Positions 17,701 to 28,268 of a stretch of 53,249 bases of DNA are shown piece after piece. The position numbers and the translations under genes were made by a program. The notes beneath the pieces are model-generated. The model was not told where the DNA came from, made no database searches, and saw only the letters and a program-made list of their open reading frames with translations. Origin of the DNA: a virus. The stretch spans positions 1-53,249 of IMG/VR virus record IMGVR_UViG_3300040811_001901. One strand, written 5' to 3'. How positions within the stretch are numbered: the stretch's first letter is position 1; each line of letters opens with the position of its first letter.

Positions 17701-18048
17701 TTAAAAGGCCCCTCCGTCTAATCGACTATCTACTTGGGTTGCAAGTAGGGGGTACCAATCTAAAGTACCATTGATTGTCCGGTAAACGTAAAAAATATCA
17801 TTTAAAGTATCGTACCAAGTATCGCCCTCTTCTACATTTGTAGTTGGGGTAATACTACCACGAAAACTTTGGTCTGCAAGCTGTTCCAAAGCTGTTTGCA
17901 AATTTGTTGATGTAATAGTATTGTAAGGCGTTACAGCTATTTGATCCGCACTTACATCAGGAAGAATTAGGGCAGCTTCTACTACCGTAACTTCCTGAGA
18001 TACTTCTACTTCCGTGATATACGGAGCAACTGTTATTGTAGTAGACAT
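17701..18048 (-). CDS. Small fiber/baseplate protein (115 aa)
   Basis: A 115-aa protein with a beta-rich N-terminus (MSTTITVAPYITEVEVSQEV) and a C-terminal part (NLQTALEQLADQSFRGSI, GDTWYDTLNDIFYVYRT) that looks like a fiber-shaft module: the TALEQLAD and GDTWYDT segments recur in phage fiber and baseplate proteins. It ends DSRLDGGAF. Start and stop are coupled to neighbours: its ATG overlaps the stop of the 113-aa gene (TAATG). Function inferred only from context. Confidence 0.7.
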   Translation of the reverse strand: MSTTITVAPYITEVEVSQEVTVVEAALILPDVSADQIAVTPYNTITSTNLQTALEQLADQSFRGSITPTTNVEEGDTWYDTLNDIFYVYRTINGTLDWYPLLATQVDSRLDGGAF

Positions 18049-18389
18049 TATCGCGTAACTTCCTGAGAAACAGTTGCTTGGCCTTCCATAAGTCTATAAA
18101 CTATTGGATTTGCCCCGGAAGTATAAAGTTCTAAATCATAATAATATAATCCTGCTGCAATGCCTTCTGTTACAGTATTTGACAGTTGCATTTTTAATAC
18201 TCCCCCTGTAGGGTTAGTAACAGTGCAGGTAAAAGTAGCCGTTATATCGGCGGCAGTTTTTGTTGAACGCATTTGAGCCCGAGCAGAGTAGCCCGACAAG
18301 TTTTTAATGGATCCGTCTTCCTTTACAGTAAGCTGAAGGGCATAGTCGGATCCTTGGTCAATGAATAAGTTGTAACTTCCTGCGCTCAT
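18048..18389 (-). CDS. Baseplate/fiber-proximal small protein (113 aa)
   Basis: A 113-aa beta-rich protein (MSAGSYNLFIDQGSDYALQL, NLSGYSARAQMRSTKTA, GLYYYDLELYTSG, GQATVSQEVTR). This pattern resembles the small N-terminal domain of baseplate upper-type proteins that hold receptor-binding proteins. It is the first gene behind the consensus promoter at 18410-18438, with GGAGAG 7-12 bases before ATG, so it leads the whole fiber operon. Adapter between J and the fibers is a reasonable guess. Confidence 0.7.
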   Translation of the reverse strand: MSAGSYNLFIDQGSDYALQLTVKEDGSIKNLSGYSARAQMRSTKTAADITATFTCTVTNPTGGVLKMQLSNTVTEGIAAGLYYYDLELYTSGANPIVYRLMEGQATVSQEVTR

Positions 18390-18409
18390 TTAAATCTCTC
18401 CATGATGAA

Positions 18410-18438
18410 ATTATAACAAAGGGGACATTTTATGTCAA
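18410..18438 (-). promoter_or_regulatory. Consensus sigma-70 promoter for the fiber operon
   Basis: On the minus strand TTGACA (18438-18433), 17-base spacer, TATAAT (18415-18410): a perfect consensus. Upstream is an A-rich tract and ATAACCAGC, as at 48869-48897. It lies in the only gap between J and the fiber genes and starts about 21 bases before the 113-aa gene. Confidence 0.9.
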
Positions 18439-18456
18439 GTTTTATTTTTTTGCTGG

Positions 18457-21400
18457 TTATAGCTTTCCTAGTTTAACTCTTAAAACGCTACCGTCATAGA
18501 TATAAATTGCATTCGCACTTCCTGAAGTATCTAATATAATTGCATTTTCAACAACAGTGTGACTACTATCTGCATTGTCAAAAAGAACGCCAGATGTGCC
18601 AAGAGTAATCTTTCCTGCTTGTACAACTGTAGAGGAGAGACCTATAAAATCTAGATTTGCTTCATTTTGAGTCGCTAAATCTCCAAGACCCGTAATGTAG
18701 CTACTAGTAGCCGAAATACTGTCTAGAGAAGCTAAATCTCCGAACGCAGTAGTCGCAGCTATTCCATTTGCTAAAGCCGTAAGATTACTATAGCTATTTC
18801 CTGTTCCACCGCTTGTAGTAGGTAAGTTTCCTGATATATCATTTACTAAATCAACAGTGTTTTGACTTGCTAAGCTTCCTAAGTCCTGAGTAAGAGATAA
18901 TCCTGCACTACTTAATTGTGCTGTAGAAATACTCGAACCAGTCACACCTGCAACAGAAGTAACGGGAGTAAAGTTAAGTTTTGAAGCAATAATTGTATTT
19001 GTTCTAATTAATCCGCCATCAATAGTGGTAGTATTACTTGTACCTGTAGTTGCTCCATTATCATTAATCCATTCTATAGGATTAAATCCATCAATATTAT
19101 TTGTACTTGAAAAAGTTACTAATCCAGTAAACCCAATTCCTTGTATTGCTCCAGAGCCTGCGGAAGGACTAGAATTTTTAGTAACACTTGGATAGCCATT
19201 ATTATATGTTCCACTTTCTGTCGCCGTAAATGTAAAATACCAGTACTTATTCGTATTTCCGGCAACAAAAGTAGGACTGTTTGTACTCCAATTACCATCA
19301 CTGCTGGCTACACTTCCATCTGTAAAATTAGGAGTAAAGGTACTTAAAGCTGGAATAGTTGGCGCAGAAGTAGAGCTACTTTGATAATAAATATACGCAA
19401 AAACAGATCGAGGACCGGGGTTACCATCTACACCTACTGAACCCTGAATAGTTGTAGGGACTTTTACAGTAGCGGTGCCTAAATTAACCCCGGTTGTTCC
19501 ATCTGAAGTTGTGCCCGTTACTGTAACACTTACTGTTACAGAAGCTTTTGCTGCAGCCTCTGTTAGATTATTAATAAAAGTAAGAGTTTTATCTCCAATT
19601 CCTATAGAAGAATTTAAACCAGCATTTGAGTTGTTTAAAGTCCAACTTGCTCCAGTAGCAGTAGCACCGTTTACATTTAAAGAAATAGTAGAAGTACTAG
19701 TCGGATCATAGGCACTTCCATCATAGTCAAAACTTACAGGTTCTGCAGTTAGAGAAAGCGCAACACCATCAATACCTTGAACTCCTTGTAGCATTAAGGG
19801 TACAGTAGAAGTATCCATAACAGTAGTACTAGTACTATCAGTAAATACTTTAAGAGTTGTAGAGTCTGCAACTACAGGGTCAGGAGCACTAGATGTAAAA
19901 TCTTTTGAAGGAGCAGTCGTACTTGCAAGCGTTCGAGTTCCTCCATCTAGCTCATAGTAATAATTTGTTACACTTGCTTCTTCTCCATTTTCCGTTATTC
20001 TATTAACAGCAAATGTAACAGTACCAGTAGAGGGGCCATAAGTATCTGAATCGGGGTCATAAGTTACAACATCGACACTTGGAATAATTTTAAGTTGAAC
20101 ACCTCCAAAGAGTCTTTGAAGAACAAAAATGGCATTTTGAGTAGCATAAGCAGCATTAGTTTTATGGGTCGCAGAGATTGTAATTGCACTTCTAAGAAAT
20201 TGGTCGCTACCTAAATTTGTAATATTTAGTTGATTTGTGTTTGTAGAATCAAATGCTAGTGTAGCAGTACTAGTAGAAGTGGTTCCTCCTATAAGAGTTG
20301 TGCTTTGAGATACAGAAAAGTTCCAGTCATCAGGATCTTCCAAGACTCCATCTTTATATATATTTGCAGTTGTAGATACTGTTACAGCTAATTCTGAAGA
20401 ACCTTCTCCCTGTGCAAGACGAGGAACCACAACTGCGTCATAGTCATTTGTTAAATCTATAACAAGACTATCTGGGGTGCTTCTACTTAATGAAATTGTT
20501 ACAGCATCCTCTGCTAGAACAGTGTCATTATTAGTATCTTGAGAATCATATAACTTTACTGTATAAGTATACTCGTTTACATCATTGTTTGAATCATAAT
20601 AAGGTAAATTAGAAGTATTAGGAACACTAATTGCTGTTACAACCCTACTTCCTGAGCCCCCTGCAGTACCTGTTAGAGGACTACTTAGAGCACCTCCTGT
20701 AATTTCATATTTCCAAGTTGCTTCATCTCCTATAAAACCCCTTAAACTAAAAGTATGATTAGTTGCAGGGCTTTGAGTAGTAGTATCTTGATCGTAAACA
20801 TAATGAGAAGGAGTTGCAAAAATACTAACATATGCTCCGGAAGTATTTTTAGTAAACTGTTGAGTAACTTCAAGCTCTTCTTCTACAAATCCACCATCTC
20901 CTCCACGAATAAATAATCCTGCAGTAAACTCAATACTACCTTTAGAGGCTGTTTTTGGAAATGCTGTAATATTTCCAAAAGAAACTGCGGCAGTACTTCC
21001 ATTAGAAGGATAAGTAGGATTACTGTCCGCTGTTACATTTGTTGGATTTATAGTCTTTAATCTCCAAAAAGCATTAACATTGGAAGGAATAGTTGCTCCG
21101 GAAGCGTAGTAAGGCAAATTAAATCCGGTTAAGAAACAATTAACAGTAGTACTTGTACCAGCAAAACTCTGTGGAATTAATGAAGCATTTGAAGAAACTT
21201 CTTGTGAAGGGTTACTTAGTACTAATCGAGCTCCTCCAAATCCTTGCTTTGATTTTGTAAACGGCTGAGTAATTCGAATAGCATTGTCAGACCCTGTATC
21301 CTCTATATCAATTATATACTGAATACCTGCTGTTTCTTGTGTCCAGCCAGTTTTAGAAAATTTATGATCGGCATAAGTAACAATATAGTCGCTATTTTCA

Positions 21401-24400
21401 TCTCCACCAGTTTGAGCACCTACTTGAAGTGCAGAGCTTGAAGGCACTACATTAGTGCTTATATTGTAATAACCTAACTTACTTGAAGGAGCTGCAGCAT
21501 CCCAAGTAGCTGTACTTAAATTAGTAAGCTCTAGAATTTCGGCACCTTTTCCGACTTCAATAGTTGTTCCAGTATCCAGTACAGTAACGAATCCATTTGC
21601 ATCAGCGGTTCCTACAACTTCACCGTCAAAATCCGTAGGAATAGAGTTACCTGAAGCATTACTCATCGCTACCCAATAACCGCCTTTTAGGGCATGAACA
21701 CCGATGATAGTAACTTCATCTGTTGATGTAAATGGCCCCGTTGAACCTTCACGAGCTTCTACAGTTACAAGGAAAGTTTTTTGATTTTTATTATCTCCCC
21801 AATTCCCCTCATATGTTGTTGGAACTGTAACGGTTGCTGTAGCAACAATACCGTCTTCAACATCTACTTCCTTAGTGGTTCCCCAAACGTATGTTGCTCC
21901 CGGAGTAGTATTATCATATCCGGGGTCTCCCGCTAATGTAAAAGCTGTAGTATCGGAAAGATTTTGACCATTAAATATGAACTTAAATTGAGGATCATCA
22001 TAATTTCTTGCAGTAGCAGTAAAAGTTAGAACTCTATCCCCATTTCCTCCAATAATAGGATTTGCTCCAGCCTCATCATAAATAATACTATAGTCTTCAG
22101 CTCTTAGTTCTACGGTTTTTCCATCTATACCGGTAGCACCAGAACTGGTTTTAAGTATATAGCCTTCTCCAGTTGTATTGACTCCGGTGTTATTTGATTC
22201 TCTTACTTCTGCAGTAATTTTTATTTCTACACCATCTTCCCAACTAATCGCATTTGCTTCTGTAGCTGTGAAAAGATCTTCAGTATAGTCTAGTGCTCCA
22301 TTATTTCCCACAAAAGGAATATCAAGATTGTCATCCTCCATATCAAAGTCGAGAGCAGATCCCGCGCCTTCAACCTTTATAATTCTAAATTGGGGATTGT
22401 TAAATCCAGAAGCGATAAGAGTAACAGTGAGGGGGCTAGTAAATTGAGTTTCTTGAGTTGTTCCATTTTCGCTGTATAAAATCGAGCCTACATCTGGTCG
22501 TACTAAAACATCTAAAGCTCCTACATTTAGTCCTTCGTTTACCTCTATGAAACTATCTACAATAAAAGTATGAACATCATCCGTATTATTATACCCATTC
22601 CATTTTACACGACCAAACACAGCATCATCATTGTAGTCTGGACGATAGTTTAATTTATAAAGTCTACTTACAGAAATTGCTTCACTAAAACTTCTATCTA
22701 AAATTGCGGTGCTATCGTCAATTACAGCAATTACTTTTGCTGCTTTGACTTTTGCACGCGTAACGAAACCTGTTAGAAGGGTATAAGTTCCTCCTAGCTC
22801 TGATGTAATCAGTGGATCTGTTAAAGCAGCATCATGATAAAGTTGATATCTTTCGACTGAACCAGTCTGTTTTACATAATAATACTGCCCATTTACATTT
22901 GTAGCCCCACTAACTCTTTCAAAAGTAACAATATCTCCATCAAGCCAGTCAGGGTCAGTAGCTACTCCTACATTCTCCCATTCTCGTAGTCTTACGGATA
23001 CTACACCTTCAGAATTATAGTCCGATAGCTGTTCCACTTTGTACATTTCGAAACTTTGTGCTTTTCCGTCAAAGTGTACAATATCTCGAATTCTTAAATC
23101 AGATAAAAAGTCTCCATTTGCAGTTGCAACTAAGCGATTAGATCCAGCAGCTACGCTTGCGGCTGTATAACCTCCGCCGAATAATGTAGTCCAACTCTGT
23201 TCGCTTCCTCTCCAACCAAAACCGTTTGTATTAATTTTATGATAAAAAGGAACATTGTCTAATGTTCTAGTATTCCAATAGCTTAAGCTAGTGCTGCCAT
23301 CATAGTGTAGATAGTGCCATTCAGAGTCTCCGGTCCACCCATCGGGTCTATCGGTTGAAGTTCCCGCATTATTTGCAACATATACTAAAGGTCCAGATAC
23401 TGCTAAGCCAAATAACCCTACACTCTGTAAATTTGTAGCGATACCAGTAGTACCACCAAACATAGAATTAGCAATAGAAAAGCCTCTAGCGGCAGTATCT
23501 CTTTTCCATATAAGTTTATACCTATCTTCTTCATCGACAATTTCTGAATTATGTACATTGTATGCAGTAGAGTTTGCAATTATACCTTTTGGAAGACCAC
23601 CAACCACTCTACGTACATTTGTACCGAAAGGATCATTTACGTCATAAGTTACAGATACATAGTCTGAGTAGTTTCCTTTATTTGAACGAGTACGCACTCT
23701 AAAGATGTAAATACCATCAGCTAACCCTTCGAAACGATAAGAGTTTTTTGTAGTAAAAAGAGGATTATCTAAATCAGGAACTGTATGATAAATTTCATAA
23801 GAATCTAAAAATTGATATTCTCGCTCTCGTGTATCTCCATTTCCGTCTGTGTAAGTTTCTTGAGGAATATCCCACTCTATTCTAAGTTCATCTCCGGGCT
23901 TGGAAGAATCAGTTTCACTAACTACATATATATTACCAGGAGCCGGAACATTTGCATCAGGATCTTCAATATCCGCGTAAGTATTATCAGGAATCACTCC
24001 AAGTGCATAGTCTTTATCTACAGCATCATACTTTGAGTTATAATGCTCTACAGCAGAAATACCATAAATATTTTTAGAATCTTCAAAAGAGATTCCTAAT
24101 ACCCTATATTGTTTTGAAGATCCTAATATACCTACATCATTTGAATTTTTTGCAACAAGAGCAAATATAGTTCCCTCTGCAGGAAGTTCTGCTGATGAAT
24201 ACCAAGATTCCCCAGATGCCATACTTACAGCAGTAATTCCATCACTAGTATTTAAAGTGACATCTTTTGTAACAACATAACTATAAGGCTTCCAATCTAA
24301 AGGAAGAGGAGTTCCTGAAGAATCGGCAAAAGCATTTGAAGCTTTTTCTTCACTATTTACAGTACCTAAAGCGAGAGTTGTGCCCACTCCATCACCGTCT

Positions 24401-26850
24401 GTATCAAGGTATACTCGAGCTGTTATTCGATCGCCTCTTTGATAAGTTTTGCCGTCTAAAGTAAGAGGATTTAACCCAGCATAAAAAGCAGCATAGCTAG
24501 TAACAAGAGTGCTTAATTCATAAGTAATAGCTAGTCCATCTGAATCTGTTATATTTGTTATGGCTCTGTCTAATAGTAGTCTATTATCTACTGTAATGTC
24601 TACTATTTTACCGCTAAAATCTATTCCGTATCGGTCTCGGTCTTGTACATTTATAATATCCCCGGGACGAATATATGCGCCTTGTAGACCTGTTTGAAAA
24701 CTTACAACTTCTTTTTGATTCTGAGCAGTCCAAAGTTTCCATCGTCCATATCGAATAGCCTGACCTTCAGAAGTTGCTCCAAATGCGACAGCCTTTTGAG
24801 ATATAATTTTTCTTTGTGCAACTATATCTTCCCTATCTTCTACAATTAGATTTACTGGCTCATAGTTACGAGTAGGGTCATTCCAAGTAACTACTACTTG
24901 GTTGCTTCGAGTTTTTCTACCTGTACTTTCATAGTTGAATTTTCCATCTATAACGTTTGCTTTGGAAAAAGTATAAACAGGCTCTCCGGGTACATCTTGT
25001 ATAGGAGAAAGTTTGCCATCCAACCAATAAAGCATTCCGGTAAATAAACTTGCAAAATCTTTAAGAACTTTATAAACATCTGTTGCTTTTGCAAGATATA
25101 TGTTTGCTCGAAAACGGGGCTCAGTTCCTCCATTTCCATCGTCAACAAGTTCATCACAATATTTTGCAATTCTATATAAGGCAAACTTATCTATGTTATA
25201 TTCTTCTAGCCAGTTGCCTGCCCCATATCTAGCATTAGTAACAATGTCATAAAATACCCACGCAGGATTATCAGTATAATAAAGTTCTGTTTTAAAAGTT
25301 CCATCCCACCAAGAGTCATATTCAGCAACCCCTGTAGATGAGTATTCTCGAGGAGTATAAGCTGTAGGAATCTCAACCATTAACCCTTTAAGTAAGTAAC
25401 TTCGACTTGGTAATTGATTATAGGTTTTAGAAGAAAAACTAATTGCAGCAATTGCAGTATGTGGATAAATAAAACTATCTTGAATAGTGGAACTTAGATT
25501 AGCGCCTCCAGTAGAAGCAGTAGCTTGAAGATTCCATTTATCAACATCAGTTTCTCCACCATTTGAACCATCTGCCCTTACAGGGAGTCCCGCATCACGA
25601 GTTAATCGAGTCAGTCTAAGTTCAAAATCGTCAAAAGGCTTAAACCTATCCAGTCCTATTGTATGATCGAAGGAGACTGGTGCTGTTGTTCTTCCACGAT
25701 GTACAATAAAAGTACCATACTGGCTAAATAATTTTCTGAAAGGACTCCATGTATTATTTATTTTTGTTCTTACTTCAAAAACATATATTGCATATGCATC
25801 TTCTTTATCTCCATTTTCAGTATTATAGAGAATAAGAGAATTATAATTTATTCGAACATTTATTTCATTAACTTGTGAAGGAGCAGAGGCTCCAAAAGCA
25901 GAAGAATTAAATAATTGTTGAGCTCCAGAATTTTGAACATAAGACTGCCCCGTAGGATAACCAAAAGTGCTTATACCAGAATAAGGGCTGCCAGATTTGT
26001 AGTTATTTAATTCCGTGGAATTACTAAATTGCTTTAAAGATACAACAGTAGTATTGCCTGTTTTTGTAACCCCTCCAGAGACTCCATGCACTTGTGAGAT
26101 TGGAGACTGCTCTAATAATCCTTGTCTAAATTGTAAAGTTGAACCCTCTACTTTCGATGTTGAAGCATTTGGATCGGGATTATCAGGAGTTGTTGTTATT
26201 GAAGCCGAAACAGTAAAATTAGCATTTGTTAAATTACTATAGTTATGTAAAGCATCTACTAAAGTAAAAGAAGTATCGGAAACATATGTTGCTATTTTTG
26301 CGGCTTGAAAGAGAACTAACTCCCAATTTGCTGCGGATCCAAAACCCCGTCGTATAGGAAGACTGTACATTGTGATTGTATTAGTACTACTATTCCAATA
26401 ACTATATCCACCATATTTTCTACCAGTAACGGTATTTCTAACTATGGTATAGTATTTATCTAATTCATAGTTCTGCCAATTACTATTTAGAGTAGTTGAA
26501 GGAGTAATTGTAGTTACCGTAACAGGCACATAACTACCACTAGCTGCTTGAGTTATAGATGAAACACTAGATGTCTCTACTTCTATATGAGCAATTTTAC
26601 CTACATCTGTTTCTTGTATTGTACCATTAGTTACTGTCATTGCAGTAGAGGAAGTAGGAGTTAAAGTAAGAGAAAGAGCACTTCCTGAATCTGTAAGACT
26701 TCCTACTAGAGTTGCATTTTCAAAAGGAACATCATTAATGTAAACATCATTCATACCTTTTTCAAGGCCATAAATAGGGCCTTCACAAAGCATATCAACA
26801 ACACCAATGTACTGTTTACTAGATCCTGTTAAGTTGGTTGTATTTGCCAT
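18457..26850 (-). CDS. Tail tip J-like central fiber / host-specificity protein (2797 aa)
   Basis: The largest gene. The N-terminal region matches lambda J: EGPIYGLEKGMNDVYINDVP (about 33-52), the conserved hub part with RANIYLAKATDVYKVLKDFA, FASLFTGMLYWLDGKLSPI (about 600-625) and FNYESTGRKTRSNQVVVTWN. A fibronectin-III-like segment follows (about 965-1070, with FRVRTRSNKGNYSDYVS). Beyond residue 1100 lie many beta-sandwich-like repeats rich in Ser/Thr/Asn, and the C-terminus (SGNLPTTSGGTGN, GLGDLATQNEANLDFIG) forms the distal end. It is 2.5 times lambda J. It forms the tail-tip hub and central fiber that recognises the receptor. It follows gene I by 13 bases and ends just before a promoter. 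Confidence 0.92.
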   Translation of the reverse strand: MANTTNLTGSSKQYIGVVDMLCEGPIYGLEKGMNDVYINDVPFENATLVGSLTDSGSALSLTLTPTSSTAMTVTNGTIQETDVGKIAHIEVETSSVSSITQAASGSYVPVTVTTITPSTTLNSNWQNYELDKYYTIVRNTVTGRKYGGYSYWNSSTNTITMYSLPIRRGFGSAANWELVLFQAAKIATYVSDTSFTLVDALHNYSNLTNANFTVSASITTTPDNPDPNASTSKVEGSTLQFRQGLLEQSPISQVHGVSGGVTKTGNTTVVSLKQFSNSTELNNYKSGSPYSGISTFGYPTGQSYVQNSGAQQLFNSSAFGASAPSQVNEINVRINYNSLILYNTENGDKEDAYAIYVFEVRTKINNTWSPFRKLFSQYGTFIVHRGRTTAPVSFDHTIGLDRFKPFDDFELRLTRLTRDAGLPVRADGSNGGETDVDKWNLQATASTGGANLSSTIQDSFIYPHTAIAAISFSSKTYNQLPSRSYLLKGLMVEIPTAYTPREYSSTGVAEYDSWWDGTFKTELYYTDNPAWVFYDIVTNARYGAGNWLEEYNIDKFALYRIAKYCDELVDDGNGGTEPRFRANIYLAKATDVYKVLKDFASLFTGMLYWLDGKLSPIQDVPGEPVYTFSKANVIDGKFNYESTGRKTRSNQVVVTWNDPTRNYEPVNLIVEDREDIVAQRKIISQKAVAFGATSEGQAIRYGRWKLWTAQNQKEVVSFQTGLQGAYIRPGDIINVQDRDRYGIDFSGKIVDITVDNRLLLDRAITNITDSDGLAITYELSTLVTSYAAFYAGLNPLTLDGKTYQRGDRITARVYLDTDGDGVGTTLALGTVNSEEKASNAFADSSGTPLPLDWKPYSYVVTKDVTLNTSDGITAVSMASGESWYSSAELPAEGTIFALVAKNSNDVGILGSSKQYRVLGISFEDSKNIYGISAVEHYNSKYDAVDKDYALGVIPDNTYADIEDPDANVPAPGNIYVVSETDSSKPGDELRIEWDIPQETYTDGNGDTREREYQFLDSYEIYHTVPDLDNPLFTTKNSYRFEGLADGIYIFRVRTRSNKGNYSDYVSVTYDVNDPFGTNVRRVVGGLPKGIIANSTAYNVHNSEIVDEEDRYKLIWKRDTAARGFSIANSMFGGTTGIATNLQSVGLFGLAVSGPLVYVANNAGTSTDRPDGWTGDSEWHYLHYDGSTSLSYWNTRTLDNVPFYHKINTNGFGWRGSEQSWTTLFGGGYTAASVAAGSNRLVATANGDFLSDLRIRDIVHFDGKAQSFEMYKVEQLSDYNSEGVVSVRLREWENVGVATDPDWLDGDIVTFERVSGATNVNGQYYYVKQTGSVERYQLYHDAALTDPLITSELGGTYTLLTGFVTRAKVKAAKVIAVIDDSTAILDRSFSEAISVSRLYKLNYRPDYNDDAVFGRVKWNGYNNTDDVHTFIVDSFIEVNEGLNVGALDVLVRPDVGSILYSENGTTQETQFTSPLTVTLIASGFNNPQFRIIKVEGAGSALDFDMEDDNLDIPFVGNNGALDYTEDLFTATEANAISWEDGVEIKITAEVRESNNTGVNTTGEGYILKTSSGATGIDGKTVELRAEDYSIIYDEAGANPIIGGNGDRVLTFTATARNYDDPQFKFIFNGQNLSDTTAFTLAGDPGYDNTTPGATYVWGTTKEVDVEDGIVATATVTVPTTYEGNWGDNKNQKTFLVTVEAREGSTGPFTSTDEVTIIGVHALKGGYWVAMSNASGNSIPTDFDGEVVGTADANGFVTVLDTGTTIEVGKGAEILELTNLSTATWDAAAPSSKLGYYNISTNVVPSSSALQVGAQTGGDENSDYIVTYADHKFSKTGWTQETAGIQYIIDIEDTGSDNAIRITQPFTKSKQGFGGARLVLSNPSQEVSSNASLIPQSFAGTSTTVNCFLTGFNLPYYASGATIPSNVNAFWRLKTINPTNVTADSNPTYPSNGSTAAVSFGNITAFPKTASKGSIEFTAGLFIRGGDGGFVEEELEVTQQFTKNTSGAYVSIFATPSHYVYDQDTTTQSPATNHTFSLRGFIGDEATWKYEITGGALSSPLTGTAGGSGSRVVTAISVPNTSNLPYYDSNNDVNEYTYTVKLYDSQDTNNDTVLAEDAVTISLSRSTPDSLVIDLTNDYDAVVVPRLAQGEGSSELAVTVSTTANIYKDGVLEDPDDWNFSVSQSTTLIGGTTSTSTATLAFDSTNTNQLNITNLGSDQFLRSAITISATHKTNAAYATQNAIFVLQRLFGGVQLKIIPSVDVVTYDPDSDTYGPSTGTVTFAVNRITENGEEASVTNYYYELDGGTRTLASTTAPSKDFTSSAPDPVVADSTTLKVFTDSTSTTVMDTSTVPLMLQGVQGIDGVALSLTAEPVSFDYDGSAYDPTSTSTISLNVNGATATGASWTLNNSNAGLNSSIGIGDKTLTFINNLTEAAAKASVTVSVTVTGTTSDGTTGVNLGTATVKVPTTIQGSVGVDGNPGPRSVFAYIYYQSSSTSAPTIPALSTFTPNFTDGSVASSDGNWSTNSPTFVAGNTNKYWYFTFTATESGTYNNGYPSVTKNSSPSAGSGAIQGIGFTGLVTFSSTNNIDGFNPIEWINDNGATTGTSNTTTIDGGLIRTNTIIASKLNFTPVTSVAGVTGSSISTAQLSSAGLSLTQDLGSLASQNTVDLVNDISGNLPTTSGGTGNSYSNLTALANGIAATTAFGDLASLDSISATSSYITGLGDLATQNEANLDFIGLSSTVVQAGKITLGTSGVLFDNADSSHTVVENAIILDTSGSANAIYIYDGSVLRVKLGKL

Positions 26851-26863
26851 TTATAATTATTCC

Positions 26864-27592
26864 TTAATCAAACTCTGGACTTGATAATTTATCATCATTA
26901 GGGGATGGTCCGCCTCCGCCTCCGCCGCCTCCGCCGTCGCCATTATTTTGAGGAGGAGTCCAATCTTCACTAGGCTCTACAAAATCAACAAACTGTCTCT
27001 CAGAGTTTTTAATTTCGAAAGATATAGGGCGACCCGGTATTCTTAGTTGTCCATACAAAATGGGAACGGGGTCTCCTTCTAAAATTGTTTGTCCTGAACC
27101 TTGAAATAGGTAGCTTTCGTCTTGTTGTATCCCATCAGTTGATGGATCCGGGGCCATTAATTGTTGAATACCTGCAATTGCTAAGTTTATAGCTAATCCA
27201 ACTACCATTGACCCAGCAAGACTTAATCCTCCACCTGCCGCCATTGCCCAGCCTCCGGCAGCAAATCCTCCTGTAAAGTAAACAACTGCTATAATGGCGA
27301 TTGCTGCAAAAATTTTACCTAAAGCTGATTTTGATCCTGCTGGAATAGCAACAATAGTAAAACTACCTTCATTTTGTTTTAGAAAGAGCTCTTCTTCCAT
27401 TTCTAGAGGCTTTCCTTCTACTGCGCAAGTAAATCCGATTCCTTTTTCATGACACTCAAGCATGTAATCTCTAAAACCTTCTAGATTTGTTTCAAAGCAT
27501 GAGACTGCTTCCTTAAAGGTAGAAACATCCATAGAAAACTCAGAACCGAATTTTTCTGCAATTTCTCCTTCTAAATATACTTTACGCAACAT
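26864..27592 (-). CDS. Tail tip assembly protein I-like
   Basis: A 242-aa protein similar to lambda I. The N-terminus is a ubiquitin-like/beta-grasp part (MLRKVYLEGEIAEKFGSEFS). Hydrophobic segments follow (FAAIAIIAVVYFTGGFAAGG and SLAGSMVVGLAINLAIAGIQ), as in the family. The conserved part YLFQGSGQTILEGDPVPIL, YGQLRIPGRPISFE matches the lambda I motif around GNPVPVCYGR. The C-terminus ends in a Gly-rich tail. It helps assemble the tail tip with J, K and L. It overlaps K by 11 bases, and J follows by 13 bases. Confidence 0.88.
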   Translation of the reverse strand: MLRKVYLEGEIAEKFGSEFSMDVSTFKEAVSCFETNLEGFRDYMLECHEKGIGFTCAVEGKPLEMEEELFLKQNEGSFTIVAIPAGSKSALGKIFAAIAIIAVVYFTGGFAAGGWAMAAGGGLSLAGSMVVGLAINLAIAGIQQLMAPDPSTDGIQQDESYLFQGSGQTILEGDPVPILYGQLRIPGRPISFEIKNSERQFVDFVEPSEDWTPPQNNGDGGGGGGGGGPSPNDDKLSSPEFD

Positions 27593-28268
27593 ATCTATAA
27601 ATTCCTGTTAAATTCTCCGCCCAAAAAGGATATAAATTTTCTCTACAAGAGATTCTATTTTCTGCATGATGAAAGAAAATGTCATTACCCAGGTACACTC
27701 CACAATGATTTGCAACTTTATTTCTTATTGTAAAAATTAACACATCATTTTTCTCTAAAGTGTTTACTTTTTTATGGTTCCAGTTTTTAATATTTTCTTC
27801 TGTAAAATAGTCCAACCCTCTAATCCACCAATCATCTTCAAAAGGTTCTCGAGGTGGAATATGAATATTTTCTTTTGCAAGCCAATCTCTCATTGCTTCG
27901 AAGCAGTCTAGTTTTCCAAACTGGTATTCTCTACCAATAAGAGGATAAGCTTTTGTTTTTGGTTCTATAATATTTAATTCCATTTCTGGATAACTAAATA
28001 TATAATAGGGAATTCCGAGAGCATTGCAACAGTCTATATCGTGTTGAGAAGGCTCATTTGTAGCGTCTGGATGACTATGTACAATTGCAAATATATCTGC
28101 TTTTCTTTTAATATCTAAGTACTCTAAAGAAGACATAACAAAATTTTCATTTGTAGAAGCAGTATTCGTGCAAGGAAACCATTTCTTCTTTCCTTTAACT
28201 ATTCCAATTACTCCACAGCCTTCGCGTGGATACTCTTTTTCAAAATGTTTTTCTATCTCTTCAATCAT
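27582..28268 (-). CDS. Tail assembly protein K-like: JAMM protease plus NlpC/P60 domain
   Basis: A 228-aa two-domain protein. Residues 1-110 are a Mov34/JAMM metalloprotease: Glu16, and HSHPDATNEPSQHD with His64, His66, Ser74 and Asp77, the full metal-binding motif. Residues 115-228 are an NlpC/P60 peptidase: Cys122 in FGKLDCFEAM, His188 in NHCGVYLGND, and a third polar site near His200/His201. This is the domain order of lambda K. It may process a tail protein and cut peptidoglycan at entry. Start overlaps L by 4 bases and stop overlaps I. Confidence 0.92.
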   Translation of the reverse strand: MIEEIEKHFEKEYPREGCGVIGIVKGKKKWFPCTNTASTNENFVMSSLEYLDIKRKADIFAIVHSHPDATNEPSQHDIDCCNALGIPYYIFSYPEMELNIIEPKTKAYPLIGREYQFGKLDCFEAMRDWLAKENIHIPPREPFEDDWWIRGLDYFTEENIKNWNHKKVNTLEKNDVLIFTIRNKVANHCGVYLGNDIFFHHAENRISCRENLYPFWAENLTGIYRYVA

